From: Erysipelotrichia bacterium
Lineage (GTDB): Bacteria; Bacillota_I; Bacilli_A; RFN20; CAG-826
Length of the DNA stretch: 17,558 nucleotides
Assembly (NCBI GenBank): GCA_012971835.1
Contig: JAAZFR010000150.1
Location: 1 to 17,558, forward strand
Direction of reading: 5' to 3'
Shown: one piece after another, positions 1 through 7,108 of the stretch
How the letters are laid out: every line of letters begins with the position of its first letter
How positions within the stretch are numbered: position 1 is the first letter of the stretch
Translations under genes and position numbers: made by a program
Notes under the pieces: model-generated
What the model was told of the DNA's origin: nothing
The model's database searches: none
Seen by the model: the letters and a program-made list of their open reading frames with translations, nothing else

Positions 1-647
1 ATTAAAGCTGCTTTAGCGTTATCTCCAAGCCCAAGTCCATCGATGATGCCGGCAGCAATCGCGATTGTGTTTTTCATCGCTGTTGCATATTCCGCACCAA
101 CTTCGTCCTTATGGACGTATACACGGAAGTAATCATTAGAAAAGATATGTTGAATAAGATAGGCCGCCTTCTTATTTTTTGAAACAGCAGCAATTAAAGT
201 CAAGTGTCTCATAATAACTTCTTCGGCATGAGATGGGCCTAATAGCGACACGATTGCTTTGCGCTTTGAGCTCGGTACTTGCCTACGGATAATTTCTGAC
301 ATTCGTAAATTAGTATAAGGATCAAAACCTTTCGCCGTGTTAATAAATAACATTTTTTGTGTTAAAAAGGGCACGATCTTTTCTAAAACTTCGCTCATCG
401 CTCCAGTCGGCACACTCAATAAAATAGCATCGACATCAACACATATTTTTTTAACGTCATTGGTCGCAATAATCTTATTAGATAAGATCACGCCATCGCC
501 AAAATAAACGGCGTTACGATGATACAAATTAATATCATCAATTTGTCCTTGTTCACGACCATATAAAACGACTTCATGATTGTTATCAACAAGCACTTGA
601 GCAAGAGCTGTTGCCCATGTTCCTGTTCCGGCGATTCCTATTTTCAT
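1..647 (-). CDS. gpsA: Glycerol-3-phosphate dehydrogenase [NAD(P)+], partial (C-terminus beyond window)
   Basis: Reading the minus strand from ATG at 647 gives about 215 residues of an open frame that runs off the left window edge; the family is usually about 330 aa, so roughly the last third is missing because of the window, not through mutation. The N-terminus carries the NAD(P)-binding glycine motif (GxGTWATALA, residues 7-16). Further on come SLLGPSHAEEV and the catalytic-lysine region VGAEYATAMKN followed by IAIAAGIIDGLGLGDNAKAAL-like sequence, all hallmarks of GpsA. The enzyme reduces dihydroxyacetone phosphate to sn-glycerol 3-phosphate in the cytoplasm, feeding phospholipid synthesis. 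It is the last visible gene of the operon and starts one base after the der stop; an AAGGG-like stretch inside the end of der can serve as SD. der-gpsA adjacency is common in Firmicutes. Identification is firm. Confidence 0.95.
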   Translation of the reverse strand, partial: MKIGIAGTGTWATALAQVLVDNNHEVVLYGREQGQIDDINLYHRNAVYFGDGVILSNKIIATNDVKKICVDVDAILLSVPTGAMSEVLEKIVPFLTQKMLFINTAKGFDPYTNLRMSEIIRRQVPSSKRKAIVSLLGPSHAEEVIMRHLTLIAAVSKNKKAAYLIQHIFSNDYFRVYVHKDEVGAEYATAMKNTIAIAAGIIDGLGLGDNAKAAL

Positions 648-648
648 T

Positions 649-1959
649 TTATTTTCGAGCCCTTAAGACAATTTTAATGGGTGTGCCATCAAAGGAAAAA
701 GATTCGCGAAGTCGGTTTTCAATATAACGCATATAGGAAAAATGGGCATGTTTAGGTTGATTAACGAATAGAACAAAAGTCGGAGGACGAATATCGACTT
801 GATTGGCAAAGAAAATTTTTAGTCTTCCGCCCTCAAAAAAAGGCGCTGGATTCATTACTTGCGCATCTTGGATAATTTCGTTTAAAACACTAGTTTGGAT
901 TCTTCTTCCGTATGCTTCGTTGACCATATCAAGGGCTTTAAAGATACTATCGATACGTGCTTTATCTTTGGCCGAGACAAAAACAATAGGAGCGTATTCA
1001 AGAAATTTAAATTGTTTGCGAACTTCTTTTGTAAACTCGCTCATTGCTGTTTGTGACCGTGGAATAAGGTCCCATTTATTAACTACCAATATGATCGCCT
1101 TATCAAGTTCCATGGCATAACCAACAACGTGTTTATCTTGTTCAGTAATGCCTTGTTGAGCATCAATAACAAGCATGACAATTTCTGACCTATCAATTGC
1201 GGCCAGCGCTCTTAAAGCGGCGTATTTATCAATTGCTTCGTAAATTCGACCACGCTTTTTCAAACCGGCAGTATCAATAACGACATAGTTTTTATCATCA
1301 CGCACAAATTTTGTGTCAATCGCATCGCGCGTTGTACCTTCAATCTCGGATACAATTACGCGATTAGTACCTAAAATCGCATTAGATAATGAGGATTTGC
1401 CAACATTTGGCCTTCCAATAATGGAGAAAACGATTTCATCTTCGTCAAATTTATTCGCTTGACCATCTGGTAATAATTTTACAATTCGATCAAGTAAATC
1501 GCCTATTCCTATTCCGTGTGCCCCACTAACGGCTATCGGTTCGCCAAGACCAAGTGAGGTAAATTCATAAATATCAGCTATCTTTGTAATATCATCGATT
1601 TTATTGACGACTAGAATGATGTGCTTGTTAGATTTATAAAGTAGTTTTGCAATTTCACGATCATCATTTGTGACGCCAACTTGCCCATCGACAACATAGA
1701 CAATAACATCGGCTTCTTCTATCGCAATTTGTGCTTGAGCGCGAATTTGTTCCTGAAAAGGTCGAGCAGCAATTTCAATACCGCCGGTGTCAATAACACG
1801 AAATTCTTTGGTAAGCCATGAAGCGGATGCATATAAGCGATCGCGCGTGATTCCGGGTTGGTCGTCGATAATTGACCTTCTTGTTCCGATAATACGATTG
1901 AAAATTGTCGATTTCCCAACATTGGGACTACCGATAATTGCAACTATTCCCATTGGCAT
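649..1959 (-). CDS. der: Ribosome-assembly GTPase Der (EngA), two GTPase domains
   Basis: 436 aa, the usual length for Der. Two tandem Era-type GTPase domains are visible: the first with GSPNVGKST (residues 10-18), TRD in switch I, DTGG (57-60) and NKID; the second with GRPNVGKSS near residue 182, DTAGLKKRGRI and NKWD. A C-terminal KH-like domain ends in the typical basic tail (LRARK). The protein binds late 50S assembly intermediates and is essential in bacteria studied. The start at 1959 has a GAGAGG SD six bases upstream, lying in the end of cmk, and starts one base after the cmk stop; a second in-frame ATG two codons later is less well placed. It sits between cmk and gpsA, as in many Firmicutes. 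Nothing unusual in the motifs. Confidence 0.97.
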   Translation of the reverse strand: MPMGIVAIIGSPNVGKSTIFNRIIGTRRSIIDDQPGITRDRLYASASWLTKEFRVIDTGGIEIAARPFQEQIRAQAQIAIEEADVIVYVVDGQVGVTNDDREIAKLLYKSNKHIILVVNKIDDITKIADIYEFTSLGLGEPIAVSGAHGIGIGDLLDRIVKLLPDGQANKFDEDEIVFSIIGRPNVGKSSLSNAILGTNRVIVSEIEGTTRDAIDTKFVRDDKNYVVIDTAGLKKRGRIYEAIDKYAALRALAAIDRSEIVMLVIDAQQGITEQDKHVVGYAMELDKAIILVVNKWDLIPRSQTAMSEFTKEVRKQFKFLEYAPIVFVSAKDKARIDSIFKALDMVNEAYGRRIQTSVLNEIIQDAQVMNPAPFFEGGRLKIFFANQVDIRPPTFVLFVNQPKHAHFSYMRYIENRLRESFSFDGTPIKIVLRARK

Positions 1960-1960
1960 A

Positions 1961-2629
1961 TTACGCCTCTCCGATTTTTCTTTTAATAATATCTAATACG
2001 GCTTCAGTCGCTTCTTCGATGCTTAAAAAAGAAGTATCAAGTAAAACAGAATCGGATGCTGGTTTTAAAGGAGCAAAATCACGGTGTGAGTCAATATAAT
2101 CGCGACGGCGAACATCTTCTTCGACTTCGGCAAGCGTACAAGCAATGCCCTTGGCTATATTTTCTTCATAACGCCGAACAGCTCGAGTTGGCACATCAGC
2201 AATTTGAAATATTTTAACGTTAGCATCAGGTAAAACATAAGTTCCAATATCGCGGCCATCCATGACGACAGAGCGTCTTTTCGCCATCTTGCGTTGAAGC
2301 TCGACAAGCGCTAAACGAATATCTTTATATGAAGCGATGTAAGAAACGTTCGCAGAAATGTGCGGTTCGCGGATTACTTTTGTTACATCTTCTCCACAAC
2401 AAATAACACGGCCATCACTAAGAAGTTCAATATCAACTTCCGGAATAAGAGAGATGCTTGCGGCTTCATCTTTTGGATCGAGCCCTTTTTTCATAACACA
2501 ATAAGTAAAAGCACGATACATAGCACCGGTATCGATGTAGGTAAAACCTAAAGCTTGAGCGACTTTTTTGGCAACCGTCGATTTTCCCGCTGCTGCTGGA
2601 CCATCAATTGCGATTGTGATTTTTTTCAT
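1961..2629 (-). CDS. cmk: Cytidylate kinase
   Basis: 222 aa, typical for bacterial CMP kinase. The P-loop GPAAAGKST is at residues 10-18, the CMP-site motif DTGAMYR at 33-39, and DGRDIGT near 124, followed by the arginine-rich lid region (RRYEENIAKG, RRRDYIDSHRDFAPLKPA) found in the family. It phosphorylates CMP and dCMP with ATP in pyrimidine nucleotide recycling. An AGGAG SD lies about seven bases before the ATG. The gene is second in its operon, 14 bp after the small membrane protein and one base before der. In Bacillus and many relatives an rpsA-like gene sits between cmk and der; here it is absent. Identification is firm. Confidence 0.97.
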   Translation of the reverse strand: MKKITIAIDGPAAAGKSTVAKKVAQALGFTYIDTGAMYRAFTYCVMKKGLDPKDEAASISLIPEVDIELLSDGRVICCGEDVTKVIREPHISANVSYIASYKDIRLALVELQRKMAKRRSVVMDGRDIGTYVLPDANVKIFQIADVPTRAVRRYEENIAKGIACTLAEVEEDVRRRDYIDSHRDFAPLKPASDSVLLDTSFLSIEEATEAVLDIIKRKIGEA

Positions 2630-2643
2630 ATCGGGCTCCTTTG

Positions 2644-2991
2644 TTAAAACGCATAAACACCTAGAATAACAACGCCAACAAGCAAAACAACGAGAATTGA
2701 AATAAGAATAATGCTTCGGTTTAATTCTTTACGTTTTTGAACGTCAATCGGTGAGAATTTCTTTTCCTCTTCTTCAATTTCTGAGTTTTCAACACCCTCA
2801 AGTATGTCTTCAATACCATATTCAATTGTCGATCTTGGTGCTTTGACATCGATACTTTCTTGAGGACGTCGGCGAATAATTTTACTAGTAATAGAACCGC
2901 TTTGGCCGTTAGAAAGCCCGCCATCATCAGGCATGCGAGTAATTTCCTCGCGCAGTTTTCGATATTTTTCAACGCGGGTTAACGTTTTCAA
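2644..2991 (-). CDS. Small C-terminally anchored membrane protein, unknown function
   Basis: 115 aa, no family recognised. The first 20 residues are basic and helical in character (RVEKYRKLREEI), followed by a polar, probably disordered stretch with an RRR patch near residue 41 and an acidic cluster (EIEEEEKK, about residues 71-78). A single hydrophobic helix fills the end (about residues 93-115, SIILISILVVLLVGVVILG) with almost nothing after it. This suggests an N-in, tail-anchored protein with a cytoplasmic basic head. The start is TTG at 2991, with AGTAGG eight bases upstream; the next in-frame Met is 20 codons in and would remove the basic head. It is the first gene of the operon with cmk, der and gpsA, 14 bp before cmk, so it is presumably co-transcribed with them. 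The reading frame is supported by operon position and a sensible topology; function is open. Confidence 0.75.
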   Translation of the reverse strand: MKTLTRVEKYRKLREEITRMPDDGGLSNGQSGSITSKIIRRRPQESIDVKAPRSTIEYGIEDILEGVENSEIEEEEKKFSPIDVQKRKELNRSIILISILVVLLVGVVILGVYAF

Positions 2992-3015
2992 TCTGAAGTC
3001 CTACTTACTGATATA

Positions 3016-3033
3016 TTCTAATATAAATTAGAA
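3016..3033. promoter_or_regulatory. Inverted repeat in the divergent promoter region
   Basis: TTCTAATATAAATTAGAA has perfect 7-bp arms around a 4-bp centre. It lies in the 126-bp space between the divergently transcribed small membrane protein gene and the ferredoxin gene, just upstream of the former's SD, and overlaps a weak minus-strand -10-like TATATT (3020-3025). It could be an operator, but in such AT-rich sequence an 18-bp repeat of this kind can occur by chance. There is no T-run, so it is not a terminator. Confidence 0.3.
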
Positions 3034-3060
3034 ATCATTTATAGAGTAAATTTAAAAACC

Positions 3061-3089
3061 TTGCATAAAAGGGTGTTTGATATTATAAT
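3061..3089 (+). promoter_or_regulatory. Sigma-A-type promoter of the ferredoxin gene
   Basis: TTGCAT (3061-3066), a 17-bp spacer, and a perfect TATAAT (3084-3089). Transcription would start near 3096, giving a leader of about 22 nt before the ATG at 3118 that contains the GGAGG SD (3100-3104). It is the best -35/-10 match noticed in the window. Confidence 0.75.
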
Positions 3090-3117
3090 TCCGTTTGTTG
3101 GAGGACATTTAAAAAAA

Positions 3118-3303
3118 ATGGCTAAAAAAGTAAGAATTGATCGCGATGCATGCATCGGTTGTGGTCTTTGTGTCTCAGTGATGCCGGAAGTATTTGAATT
3201 TGATGACGAGGGTAAGGCCCGCGTCCACACTCAACCAGCCGAAGGTGTCGAGGTCGAAGTTGCTAACGATTGCCCAACAGGCGCGATTATCGTCGAAGAC
3301 TAA
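3118..3303 (+). CDS. [4Fe-4S] ferredoxin, single cluster
   Basis: 61 aa. Cluster ligands are Cys12, Cys15 and Cys18 (CxxCxxC in DACIGCGLCVSVMPEVF) plus Cys52 followed by Pro (NDCPTGAI), giving one [4Fe-4S] cluster like the monocluster ferredoxins of Thermotoga and many Firmicutes. The surface is strongly acidic. It is a small soluble electron carrier for anaerobic redox enzymes; the partner is not visible here. The ATG at 3118 is chosen because it follows GGAGG (13 bases, slightly long spacing) and matches family N-termini; an upstream in-frame TTG at 3061 is part of the -35 element and cannot be the start. It is the only plus-strand gene, monocistronic with its own promoter and terminator, and convergent with ribU. 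Confidence 0.93.
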   Translation: MAKKVRIDRDACIGCGLCVSVMPEVFEFDDEGKARVHTQPAEGVEVEVANDCPTGAIIVED

Positions 3304-3320
3304 CTACCACCAATAATTTT

Positions 3321-3355
3321 AAAAAAATAGCTGCCTAACTGGGCAGCTTTTTTTC
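3321..3355. terminator. Bidirectional intrinsic terminator shared by the ferredoxin gene and ribU
   Basis: A run of seven A (3321-3327), stem AGCTGCC (3329-3335), a 6-nt loop, stem GGCAGCT (3342-3348), then a T-run to 3354. On the plus strand it ends the ferredoxin transcript; read on the minus strand the A-run becomes a T-run and it ends ribU, whose stop codon (3335-3337) lies at the edge of the stem and loop. Confidence 0.9.
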
Positions 3356-4039
3356 TTCAAATTGTGCGATGGAACGATGAATGTTCTTATATACAAGAAA
3401 TGTCAATATTATCACCATGACATTTTTTAATACATTAAAGGGGACAATAGCCAAAAAGCCGAGCGACCAACCAATGTCGGTGACAGAAGAATTCGCCGCT
3501 TGAGCCATGGCCAAAATAGCCGCTTCGGGGAAGCCCATAACAAACATATAAAAAGGAATCATAAGATAAACATTAAAGACAAGGCTAGTAACTATTTGCA
3601 CAATAAAACCAACAGCAAAACCAATTATTACTCCCTTTATGTTTCGCCTTCTTTGATAAATAATAGCGGCTGGGACAATAAAGGCTGTACTATAAATTAA
3701 ATCAGCCCATTCTCCGACCGTCAAAGTTGAGGTAAATGGTAACTTAATAATTGTTTTAACAATTAAGGCACAAAAAGCACTGAAAGGTCCATATGCAAAA
3801 CCAGCAATAAAAACTGGTATTTCATCAAAATGAAACTCGAGAAATTGTGGGAAAAAAGGTAAGGGAAATTTCAAAAAGGGAACAATATATAAGATGGCTG
3901 ATATCGCACCAAAAATGGCGACGCGACTCATAAATCTAACTAAATTGACTTTCTTAAAACGGAAAGGTCTACCCTCACGAAGAACGATGATGAGTAGAAA
4001 AATCCAAACGAGTAATAATCCAACTAATGCTGCGCCCAT
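3335..4039 (-). CDS. ribU: Riboflavin transporter RibU, ECF S component
   Basis: 234 aa, almost entirely hydrophobic with about seven predicted membrane helices. The region FPLPFFPQFLEFHFDEIPVF, followed by AGFAYGPFSAFCALIVKTIIKL, is characteristic of RibU, the substrate-binding membrane subunit of the energy-coupling-factor riboflavin importer. It works with a shared EcfA-EcfA'-EcfT module that is not in this window. Its identity is strongly supported by an FMN riboswitch directly upstream. The chosen ATG at 4039 has a GAGGA SD nine bases before it, inside the riboswitch hairpin. Compared with typical RibU (about 190-210 aa) this start adds an extra N-terminal helix (residues 4-20) and a basic linker; the next Met (residue 37) would give standard length but has no SD. 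The stop codon overlaps the shared terminator. Confidence 0.92.
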   Translation of the reverse strand: MGAALVGLLLVWIFLLIIVLREGRPFRFKKVNLVRFMSRVAIFGAISAILYIVPFLKFPLPFFPQFLEFHFDEIPVFIAGFAYGPFSAFCALIVKTIIKLPFTSTLTVGEWADLIYSTAFIVPAAIIYQRRRNIKGVIIGFAVGFIVQIVTSLVFNVYLMIPFYMFVMGFPEAAILAMAQAANSSVTDIGWSLGFLAIVPFNVLKNVMVIILTFLVYKNIHRSIAQFEEKKLPS

Positions 4040-4041
4040 AT

Positions 4042-4063
4042 AAAAAGGTCCTCGTTCAGGACC
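4042..4063 (-). terminator. Riboswitch expression platform: terminator / SD-sequestering hairpin
   Basis: On the minus strand GGTCCTGAACGAGGACC (4063-4047) forms a 6-bp, GC-rich stem followed at once by TTTTT (4046-4042) and then ATATG, the ribU start. The 3' arm contains the GAGGA SD, so the hairpin could stop transcription, hide the ribosome-binding site, or both. Its 5' part GTCCTGAA is perfectly complementary to TTCAGGAC at the 5' side of the FMN aptamer (4176-4169), which gives a natural antiterminator. Confidence 0.75.
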
Positions 4064-4073
4064 AAAAATGAGA

Positions 4074-4180
4074 GGCTTCTCTCATCCAGACTTTACTGTC
4101 GCCTCTAGAAATGAACTAGATCAACCCGAAGGTTCGCGGGGTTTACCGCCGGTTGGGAATCACACCCTGTCCTGAAGCTT
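4074..4180 (-). promoter_or_regulatory. FMN riboswitch (RFN element) controlling ribU
   Basis: On the minus strand the conserved RFN blocks appear in order: CAGGGTGTGATTCCCAACCG, then GGCGGTAAACCCCGCGA, a variable arm, GGCGACAGTAAAGTCTGG, and ATGAGAGAAGC. A closing P1 helix is formed by GCTTC (4178-4174) and GAAGC (4079-4075). The variable arm carries AGTTCATTTCTAG-like pairing. It senses FMN and is expected to switch ribU off when flavin is plentiful. It begins practically at the predicted transcription start. Confidence 0.95.
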
Positions 4181-4185
4181 AGTTT

Positions 4186-4213
4186 ATTATACTACAAAAA
4201 ACTTATTTGTTTA
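4186..4213 (-). promoter_or_regulatory. Promoter of the riboswitch-ribU transcript
   Basis: Minus-strand TATAAT (4191-4186) preceded by a 16-bp spacer and TAAACA (4213-4208), a 4/6 match to the -35 consensus. The start site would be near 4179, so the aptamer lies at the very 5' end of the RNA. It lies between nnrD and the aptamer, which makes ribU an independent unit from the ATPase operon. Confidence 0.6.
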
Positions 4214-4244
4214 GAGAATTACAAAAAAAGTTAAAAATAAATTC

Positions 4245-5054
4245 CTATTCTTCAACGCTTCTTTGAAGCGCTTCGCCAATCGCAGTGATGATATCTGAGG
4301 CCATGAGACTATGTTCGCCAACGCGATGAGTCGCTATTTGTCCAGCTAGCTGATGAATATATACTCCATATTTAGCAGCATCAAGAAGGGAATACTTTTG
4401 TCCAAGTAGACTCGTAATAATGCCCGCTAAAACATCGCCCGATCCACCTTTAGCCATACTTGGTGTCCCATAATCAAATTGACCTGAAAAATCCTTTTGG
4501 TAAATATTTGTAACCGCATCCTTCAGGACAACGGTTGCCCCTAAGTCCGTTAATAGATTTATTTTTTGTTGTGGGCTATCAGTACTTAAAAGTTTTTTTG
4601 CTTCGCCCATATGAGGAGTTAATATCACGTGATTAAGACGATGATCAAAACCAATCTTCTTAAGAATAGTGAGCCCATTAGCATCGATAACCAAAGGGCA
4701 ATCTGCATCGAGTAAAACACGAAGTATTTTCTCGTTCATCACATTTTCTTCAAGGCCAGGACCAAATAAAATAGCGTCTTTATTTTGAATTATTTTAGTG
4801 ACTTCTTCGACATCGATAAAGCGTTTTACCATTACCTCGGGATTAAGATTTACGTATAAAACGTAATCATCTTCTTCTAGGGCGATTGAAACGAGCCCAG
4901 AACCCATGCGATATGCACTAAGAGCACTAAGAGCCGGCGCGCCAAAAAAACCGATGCTTCCTCCGAAGATTACAACATGACCATAATCATATTTGTTCGT
5001 CTCTTTTTGACGTTTGGCAAGTGGAACTACATCGTTTTTTGTGAGCTTTTTCAT
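4245..5054 (-). CDS. nnrD: ADP-dependent NAD(P)H-hydrate dehydratase NnrD
   Basis: 269 aa from the chosen start, the size of the stand-alone dehydratase (YjeF C-terminal, ribokinase-like) domain. Visible family signatures are FGGSxGFFGAP near the N-terminus, ILFGPGL, VIDANGL, LTPHMGEAKKLL and GTPSMAKGGSGDVLAGI, the last being the nucleotide-binding and catalytic Asp segment. It repairs hydrated, inactive NADH and NADPH using ADP (or ATP). The usual partner epimerase NnrE is neither fused nor adjacent. A start at the in-frame ATG at 5066 is possible, but no SD precedes it, while GGGAGA sits properly before the ATG at 5054 and is made from the codons of the first one, so 5054 is preferred. It follows ATPase subunit D by 25 bp with no terminator between, so it is probably the last gene of that operon. 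Confidence 0.9.
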   Translation of the reverse strand: MKKLTKNDVVPLAKRQKETNKYDYGHVVIFGGSIGFFGAPALSALSAYRMGSGLVSIALEEDDYVLYVNLNPEVMVKRFIDVEEVTKIIQNKDAILFGPGLEENVMNEKILRVLLDADCPLVIDANGLTILKKIGFDHRLNHVILTPHMGEAKKLLSTDSPQQKINLLTDLGATVVLKDAVTNIYQKDFSGQFDYGTPSMAKGGSGDVLAGIITSLLGQKYSLLDAAKYGVYIHQLAGQIATHRVGEHSLMASDIITAIGEALQRSVEE

Positions 5055-5079
5055 GTTATCTCCCATGAGTAAGTGTTAT

Positions 5080-5724
5080 TTATTTACGATTAGATTGATT
5101 CTTTTTAATAATCATTTCTTTCGACTTCATTACTCTGATTGTAGCCGACATTTCTTGATCCGCTAGTTTTGTTTTAATATCTTTAATCAAAGCGACTTGT
5201 TCGGGAATCATGATATGTTCAATCGCATTGACTCTTCGCCTTGTTTTTTCTATTTCTTTGGCATACATCTCGGTCGTTTTCTCATATTGAGCTAATTCAA
5301 TAAGCTTCGGTAATAATTTAAAACCCTTTATCAGTGCCTCATCAAACTCCTGAGGAACGCTACTTAAAGCATATGGTGGTTCAATCTTTGAATCCATTTT
5401 AAAAAATAGACGAGGAGTTTCAATGCTCATTGATTTTGATTTGCTTGTCTCCAGTATCCACTTGACCGCGGGAACCGATGTCATTTCACTTAGTTCTGAT
5501 TTACGAACCTTTGCTCGCCCTTTCTTAAAAGAATCAAGGGCTATCGAAGTCTCTTTTTCTACTTCATCTCTTAAATCCCTTGTCTTGTAGACAATTTCCA
5601 TGAATTGACGAATCATTTCATCTTGCTTATCTTTCAATAAACGATGGCCTCGCCTTGTGATGGCGAGTTGATTTTTGAGTTTCGTCAACTCCATTCTCGT
5701 TGGGTTAATTTGCCCAAGCGCCAT
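5080..5724 (-). CDS. atpD (ntpD): V-type ATP synthase/ATPase subunit D (rotor shaft)
   Basis: 214 aa, the family's usual length. The N-terminal segment NPTRMELTKLKNQLAITRRG, followed by HRLLKDKQDEMI, is the D-subunit signature, and the ends of the protein form long helices expected to make the antiparallel coiled coil of the central shaft. It turns inside the A3B3 ring together with F and links it to the K ring through C. The ATG is preceded by AGAGGAG whose last bases are part of the subunit B stop codon region, suggesting translational coupling. It is the final ATPase subunit of the operon. Confidence 0.95.
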   Translation of the reverse strand: MALGQINPTRMELTKLKNQLAITRRGHRLLKDKQDEMIRQFMEIVYKTRDLRDEVEKETSIALDSFKKGRAKVRKSELSEMTSVPAVKWILETSKSKSMSIETPRLFFKMDSKIEPPYALSSVPQEFDEALIKGFKLLPKLIELAQYEKTTEMYAKEIEKTRRRVNAIEHIMIPEQVALIKDIKTKLADQEMSATIRVMKSKEMIIKKNQSNRK

Positions 5725-5726
5725 GA

Positions 5727-7106
5727 TTACTCCTCTTTGCCATAAAACTCGGCAATATGTTCATCGCTAATGCGCTTTAATTCCGATGTTGGAAAAATGC
5801 GCAATAGTTCCCAGCCAAGGTCCAATGTTTCTCTAATTGAGCGATTACTATTAAAGCTTTGGGAGATATATTTCTCCTCAAATTCCTCTGCAAAACGGGC
5901 ATATAATTTATCAATATCGGATAAAGCACTATCTCCTAAAACAGTCGATAATTCCTTTGCTTCCTTGCCGCGAGCATATGAAGCGAATAACTGATTCATT
6001 GTGTCGGCATGATCACTTCTTGTTTTGCCTTCTCCGATTCCTTTATCCTTAAGACGAGACAAAGAGGGCAGGACATCAATCGGTGGCAAATACCCTTTCA
6101 TAAAAAGGCTTCTTGATAAAATTATTTGTCCTTCGGTAATATAGCCTGTTAAATCAGGAATGGGGTGAGTTTTATCATCTTCAGGCATCGTTAATATCGG
6201 AAGCTGAGTTATCGAACCATTAATTCCTTTTATTCTTCCCGCCCGTTCAAATAATGAGGCTAAATCTGTATACATGTAACCAGGATAACCTCTACGACCA
6301 GGAACTTCCTTACGCGCTGAAGAAATCTCACGCAATGCTTCTGCATAGTTCGTAATGTCAGTTAGAATAACCAAAACGTGCATATTTAACTGATATGCTA
6401 AGTATTCAGCAGCTGTAATTGCCATGCGGGGCGTAGCAATGCGTTCAATTGCAGGGTCATTAGCCAAATTAACAAACATAATTGTTCTTTCAATTGCCCC
6501 TGACTTTCGAAAGTCTTCGATAAAATAATTAGCTTCTTCAAAAGTGATGCCAATCGCTGCAAAGACAACAGCGAATTTTTCTGATTTCCCCAAGACGCGG
6601 GCTTGTCGAGCGATTTGGGCCGCTAGTTTTGAATGCGGTAAGCCAGAGCCAGAGAAAATAGGTAGTTTTTGACCACGCACCAAAGTGTTTAAACCATCGA
6701 TCGCGGAAATGCCTGTCTGAATAAATTCAGACGGATAGTCACGTGCGACGGGGTTAAGGGCTGAACCATTAATATCAAGTCTTGTATCAGCGATAATCGG
6801 ACCTTTGTCATCGATGGGACGACCTAAACCATCAAAAACACGTCCGAGAATGTCTGGAGATAATCCCAATTCGATGCCATGACCAAGAAAGGTTGCTTTA
6901 GCATCATCGATTTTCATACCTTGGCTCGATTCAAATAGTTGAACCAAAGCCTTGTCGTTATTAATTTCTAAAACCTTGCCGAGGCGTGTTTCGCCATTCG
7001 CTAGTTTTATTTCGACTAATTCATCATATTTAACATCACTCACTTTTTCTACGAGCATCAAAGGTCCGACGACTTCTTTAATTGTTTTATATTGTTTGAT
7101 GGCCAT
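5727..7106 (-). CDS. atpB (ntpB): V-type ATP synthase/ATPase subunit B (non-catalytic)
   Basis: 459 aa. The P-loop lysine motif is replaced by [11 protein letters not shown] (residues 152-162), as in all V-type B subunits, so it does not hydrolyse ATP itself. The arginine finger that completes the catalytic site of subunit A is Arg351 in [17 protein letters not shown], equivalent to Arg350 of Enterococcus hirae NtpB. It forms the alternating A3B3 ring in the cytoplasm. Its start has the same AGAGGAGTAATCATGGC context as subunit D, with the upstream stop codon inside the SD-start spacer. Fully conserved and in the expected place between A and D. Confidence 0.97.
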   Translation of the reverse strand: MAIKQYKTIKEVVGPLMLVEKVSDVKYDELVEIKLANGETRLGKVLEINNDKALVQLFESSQGMKIDDAKATFLGHGIELGLSPDILGRVFDGLGRPIDDKGPIIADTRLDINGSALNPVARDYPSEFIQTGISAIDGLNTLVRGQKLPIFSGSGLPHSKLAAQIARQARVLGKSEKFAVVFAAIGITFEEANYFIEDFRKSGAIERTIMFVNLANDPAIERIATPRMAITAAEYLAYQLNMHVLVILTDITNYAEALREISSARKEVPGRRGYPGYMYTDLASLFERAGRIKGINGSITQLPILTMPEDDKTHPIPDLTGYITEGQIILSRSLFMKGYLPPIDVLPSLSRLKDKGIGEGKTRSDHADTMNQLFASYARGKEAKELSTVLGDSALSDIDKLYARFAEEFEEKYISQSFNSNRSIRETLDLGWELLRIFPTSELKRISDEHIAEFYGKEE

Positions 7107-7108
7107 GA

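Noticed and set aside
803..1120. Plus-strand open frame of 105 codons opposite der
   Set aside because: Antisense to the conserved Der C-terminus, no ribosome-binding site, no recognisable motif.
3061..3117. Upstream TTG start for the ferredoxin
   Set aside because: The TTG is part of the -35 hexamer and the added residues do not fit ferredoxins; the ATG at 3118 follows GGAGG.
4256..4276. Hairpin near the end of nnrD as its terminator
   Set aside because: GAAGCG/CGCTTC with a 3-base loop lies within the coding sequence and the nearest long T-run is about 30 bases downstream, so it does not have intrinsic terminator geometry.
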